Assembly (NCBI GenBank): GCA_903813345.2
Contig: CAIIXF020000005.1
Coordinates: 20,463,375 to 20,527,374, forward strand
Length of the DNA: 64,000 nucleotides
Direction of reading: 5' to 3'
DNA from: Owenia fusiformis
Taxonomy: Eukaryota; Annelida; Polychaeta; Sabellida; Oweniidae
Below are positions 61,440 to 64,000 of this stretch, piece by piece. Made by a program: the position numbers and the translations under genes. Numbering within the stretch: the stretch's first letter is position 1; every line of letters starts with the position of its first letter. The notes under the pieces are model-generated. The model saw nothing but the letters and a program-made list of their open reading frames with translations, did not search any database and was not told where the DNA came from.

Positions 61440-62424
61440 TGTAACCGGACGAAACGGGGAAGGGAAAGGGACTTTTAAACAGGGCCTAATATATCAAATA
61501 CAACATGCAACACATATGCAACACGACAAGTGATGTAAAATATAACAATATGTACAAGGTTTATTTATTTAAAATCAACATAGAGAACAGTATGATCAAA
61601 ATAGTAATATTGCACTGAGAGAAAGAACAATGGTATTTATGATGCTTTTAATTTAATCTATTACTCTAGATATGTAAATGTCTTTATAAAATGTATTCGG
61701 AATAATACTACAGAAATGTCTATTTAAAATGTCTATAAAAATATAATAAAAGCTATGCGAGACGATAAGAGGCAACCGGTTGTGGGACTGGCCCTTGAAG
61801 TCGTCGTGGACTTGATCACGATGATAGGGGACTTGCATAGAGTGTAGCTTCTCGACTTTCGGAGACTGGCTGCTCTTGATGGGCTTGGCTGACTGTGTGG
61901 TCTCAACTCCCGTGGTGACGCTATTTCTTCAGCGAATTCCAGCCGTTACGGCACCCCAATGGACTGCTGTAGATTCACAGCTTACGAATCCTTATCTTGG
62001 GTTGCTCATTGCTGTCTATCGTCGTTGATGAAGTCTTTATCCCGAAGTAACGCCCAGTCCAGAAACAGAAATGTTGTTCACCTAGAAAATGTGCATAGCC
62101 CTACCTTGTAGTCGTGCCTCCCGATATCGTCTGACGCCCTACAACGCTGGCGATCTAACCTTCGAATCAATCGTGAGTTGATATAAAATCAACCAATCAG
62201 ATTACAGATAATAATTTCCAACTCGCGTTCGAATTGCGTTTTCCGTCATGGTTTGCATCCTCGTAGTTACAAAACCGGTTTATTTCCGATTAGTCTACCA
62301 CACAGGATTCATATTTAAAGTGTTGCTCCGTTTTGGGGTTTCAGTGAAATAGACTTTAAAACATCATACGACCGCAACTGAGAAAGCTTTATGTATTAAT
62401 AATTTCGTTAAGTAGACCGTTACA
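61440..62424 (-). mobile_element. Long terminal repeat (3' LTR) of a Gypsy-type element
   Basis: Read on the minus strand it begins TGTAACGG, ends CCGGTTACA and is 985 bp, with the TG...CA and inverted TGTAAC ends expected of an LTR. A polypurine tract lies directly before it (62425-62438). The GC-richer middle (61760-62170) is unlike the surrounding DNA. Only one LTR is inside the window, so boundaries rest on the ends and the polypurine tract. Confidence 0.7.
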
Positions 62425-62438
62425 TAGCTCCCCCTCTT
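62425..62438 (-). other. Polypurine tract of the LTR element
   Basis: Minus strand AAGAGGGGGAGCTA immediately before the LTR's TGTAACGG. This is the priming site for plus-strand DNA synthesis in LTR retrotransposons; 'AGAGGGGGAG' next to 'TATGTAAC' is typical of Gypsy-type elements. Confidence 0.7.
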
Positions 62439-64000
62439 ATAAAATGACGTCCTCGTCATTAACATTTAATATATTCCTCTATTCTATTTTGTGAAATACG
62501 TGACTGGTTACAATTCATTTCTATCTTTTCAAAAATGTCACGTCATTGATTCTTAATGACAAGTTCTCTTTGTCGAAACTCCAGGCTCGTCCTCAAAATA
62601 AAACTCAAATCCACTTCATAGAAACTTCAAATGATCAGCAATTAAGGCCTCGAGTTTAAAATGTAACTAAATTGATAACTCTCAGTTAGGTCTATATAGT
62701 ATACATATACATCAAACATCTCCAAAAATATCAATCGATTATATCTATCTACAATGCAGATGTCAATAATTTTTAACAAAAAATTCTCAGATACGATGCT
62801 TTCACCCCCTCCTTTCTTTAGTTAACGTCCTCGTTAAGACAAAATTATTCCTAGGCGGTGACTATCTAGCCATAACAAATCACACATTTCCTTCAATATA
62901 TCTGGATTTTTCACGTTTTTACTATTTACAGCTACAAAATACGCCTTGACGATTACACCATTTCCTTACATGGATAGACGTTTCTGTATTTTTATCTAAC
63001 AAAACATGTGCTGCAATCAAACAAAACAATAGATCAAGCTATGTACATTATCTTATTCGAGACAATCTGAATCATCTATATCTCGATCAAAATGACAATA
63101 GTTTCCAAAAATATTACTCTCTCCATATATCCAAAGCTAATACTATTATTCCAAATCATCATTCTCAACTATTTCAACTCTATGCAAGTTGTATCACCTG
63201 GATCACCATAACCATAATCAGCGAAACTTGATCTAGCAGCTACCAAACATCGAGATCCAACTGTCTTTCCAAACTTTCAGACACAATTCCTAATATCGTA
63301 TCACACCTCCCCATAGCACAAATGTACGTGCACATCCACTAAGTAAATACAATTCAGAATGCATGAGTAATTGATACTCAAAATGATCAGTTTCGGTTCA
63401 TGACGCCGACGACATAATCATATCGAAACTATCTTTAGTTGACGAAATCGTAGAGGAAAATGGACAGCATATTTCTTACATGATTTACATTCACGCACAC
63501 ATTTAACCTTTGTCAATCGCTTTATGGGTTACAAATCCATGAACATTCATACAATCAAATAAAAATACATGTTGTCGTCTTCTTAAACGAACCCATCAAA
63601 TCCGAAGATTCAGCTTCTTAAAATAACCATTCCTTCAAATGTCCTTTAATGCAACTACCAGACAAAAAATCACTTCATAGATTCTGGACCACCAAGCACC
63701 TTCTTTCAACATTTTCCAAATAATCATTAACGGCATTGCTAAAGAAACTTCGGCATACACTAGTTCAAGCTATGCGATCCACCTTAAGGCAAGCAATTAC
63801 TTGCATGAATACATATTCTACGGCAAGAACTTATTTACTAAATCTGAAGCATTACATGACGCACTTTGGAAAACATCTTAAGTTGGCTTATACTACTGAT
63901 GGGTGTGTTTCTCTTAATTTGACACATCACATAACATTTGAAATTATTTACGTCATTTCACCAATTATTTCTTAACTTGTTTTCTAACAGCAACCTATAC
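62439..64000 (-). mobile_element. Internal region of the LTR element, decayed or non-coding
   Basis: Expected to hold the 3' end of the internal domain. No long frame exists on the minus strand. The piece around 63440-63520 reads 'KVKCVRECKSCKKYAVHF', suggesting a degraded Cys-rich segment, but I cannot assign it. The element continues beyond the window. Confidence 0.4.

Overview
This is animal nuclear DNA, very AT-rich and intron-rich, with no bacterial features. The main gene has metazoan exon-intron structure. The non-coding DNA is full of foldback MITEs, a DIRS-type retrotransposon, LINE fragments, a Gypsy-type LTR end, and dispersed repeats of the 'TTTAGCTCACATGGTGAGCT' kind that I associate with bivalve genomes. 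A lophotrochozoan, probably a bivalve mollusc, is the best guess. I cannot name a species.

Left third (1-22.4 kb): mobile and repetitive DNA with no host gene that I can support. It holds a palindromic element (1-1622), an ~88-bp satellite array (about 1640-3612), a DIRS-like retrotransposon with an intact RT/RNase H frame and a once-frameshifted tyrosine recombinase (3619-6543), a perfect 81-bp inverted repeat, a LINE 3' fragment, several MITEs and a 25-bp tandem repeat. A 7.6-kb nest lies at 13764-21339: outer inverted arms enclose a 4.07-kb element whose ends are arrays of a 15-bp minisatellite flanked by a 9-bp target duplication, and that element in turn holds a LINE fragment with two more MITEs.

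Right two thirds (22455-58344, + strand): one large gene for an L1CAM/neuroglian-family cell-adhesion receptor. I assembled 26 exon positions that keep one continuous reading frame: signal peptide, six Ig domains, five FN3 domains, one transmembrane helix and an acidic, proline-rich cytoplasmic tail ending in a PDZ ligand (STFV). The CDS is 4101 nt including stop, or 1366 residues with one choice at exon 6. Exon 6 exists as three tandem 103-nt versions (25517-25619, 26261-26363, 26581-26683). All have the same entry and exit phases, and each encodes the first half of Ig3. Using two together breaks the frame, so they look like Dscam-style mutually exclusive exons. The tail also contains an apparent 88-nt exon plus an 11-nt microexon that only work as a pair, and FN3-3 carries a furin-type RRKKR site.

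The introns are packed with nested insertions: two TTAA elements, two mariner-type elements, a 5'-truncated antisense LINE with poly(A) and 14-15 bp target duplications, a TTA-flanked MITE inside that LINE, and a 42-bp minisatellite. After the gene come a 3' UTR, two more foldback MITEs, and the 3' LTR plus polypurine tract of a minus-strand Gypsy-type element that runs off the right edge.
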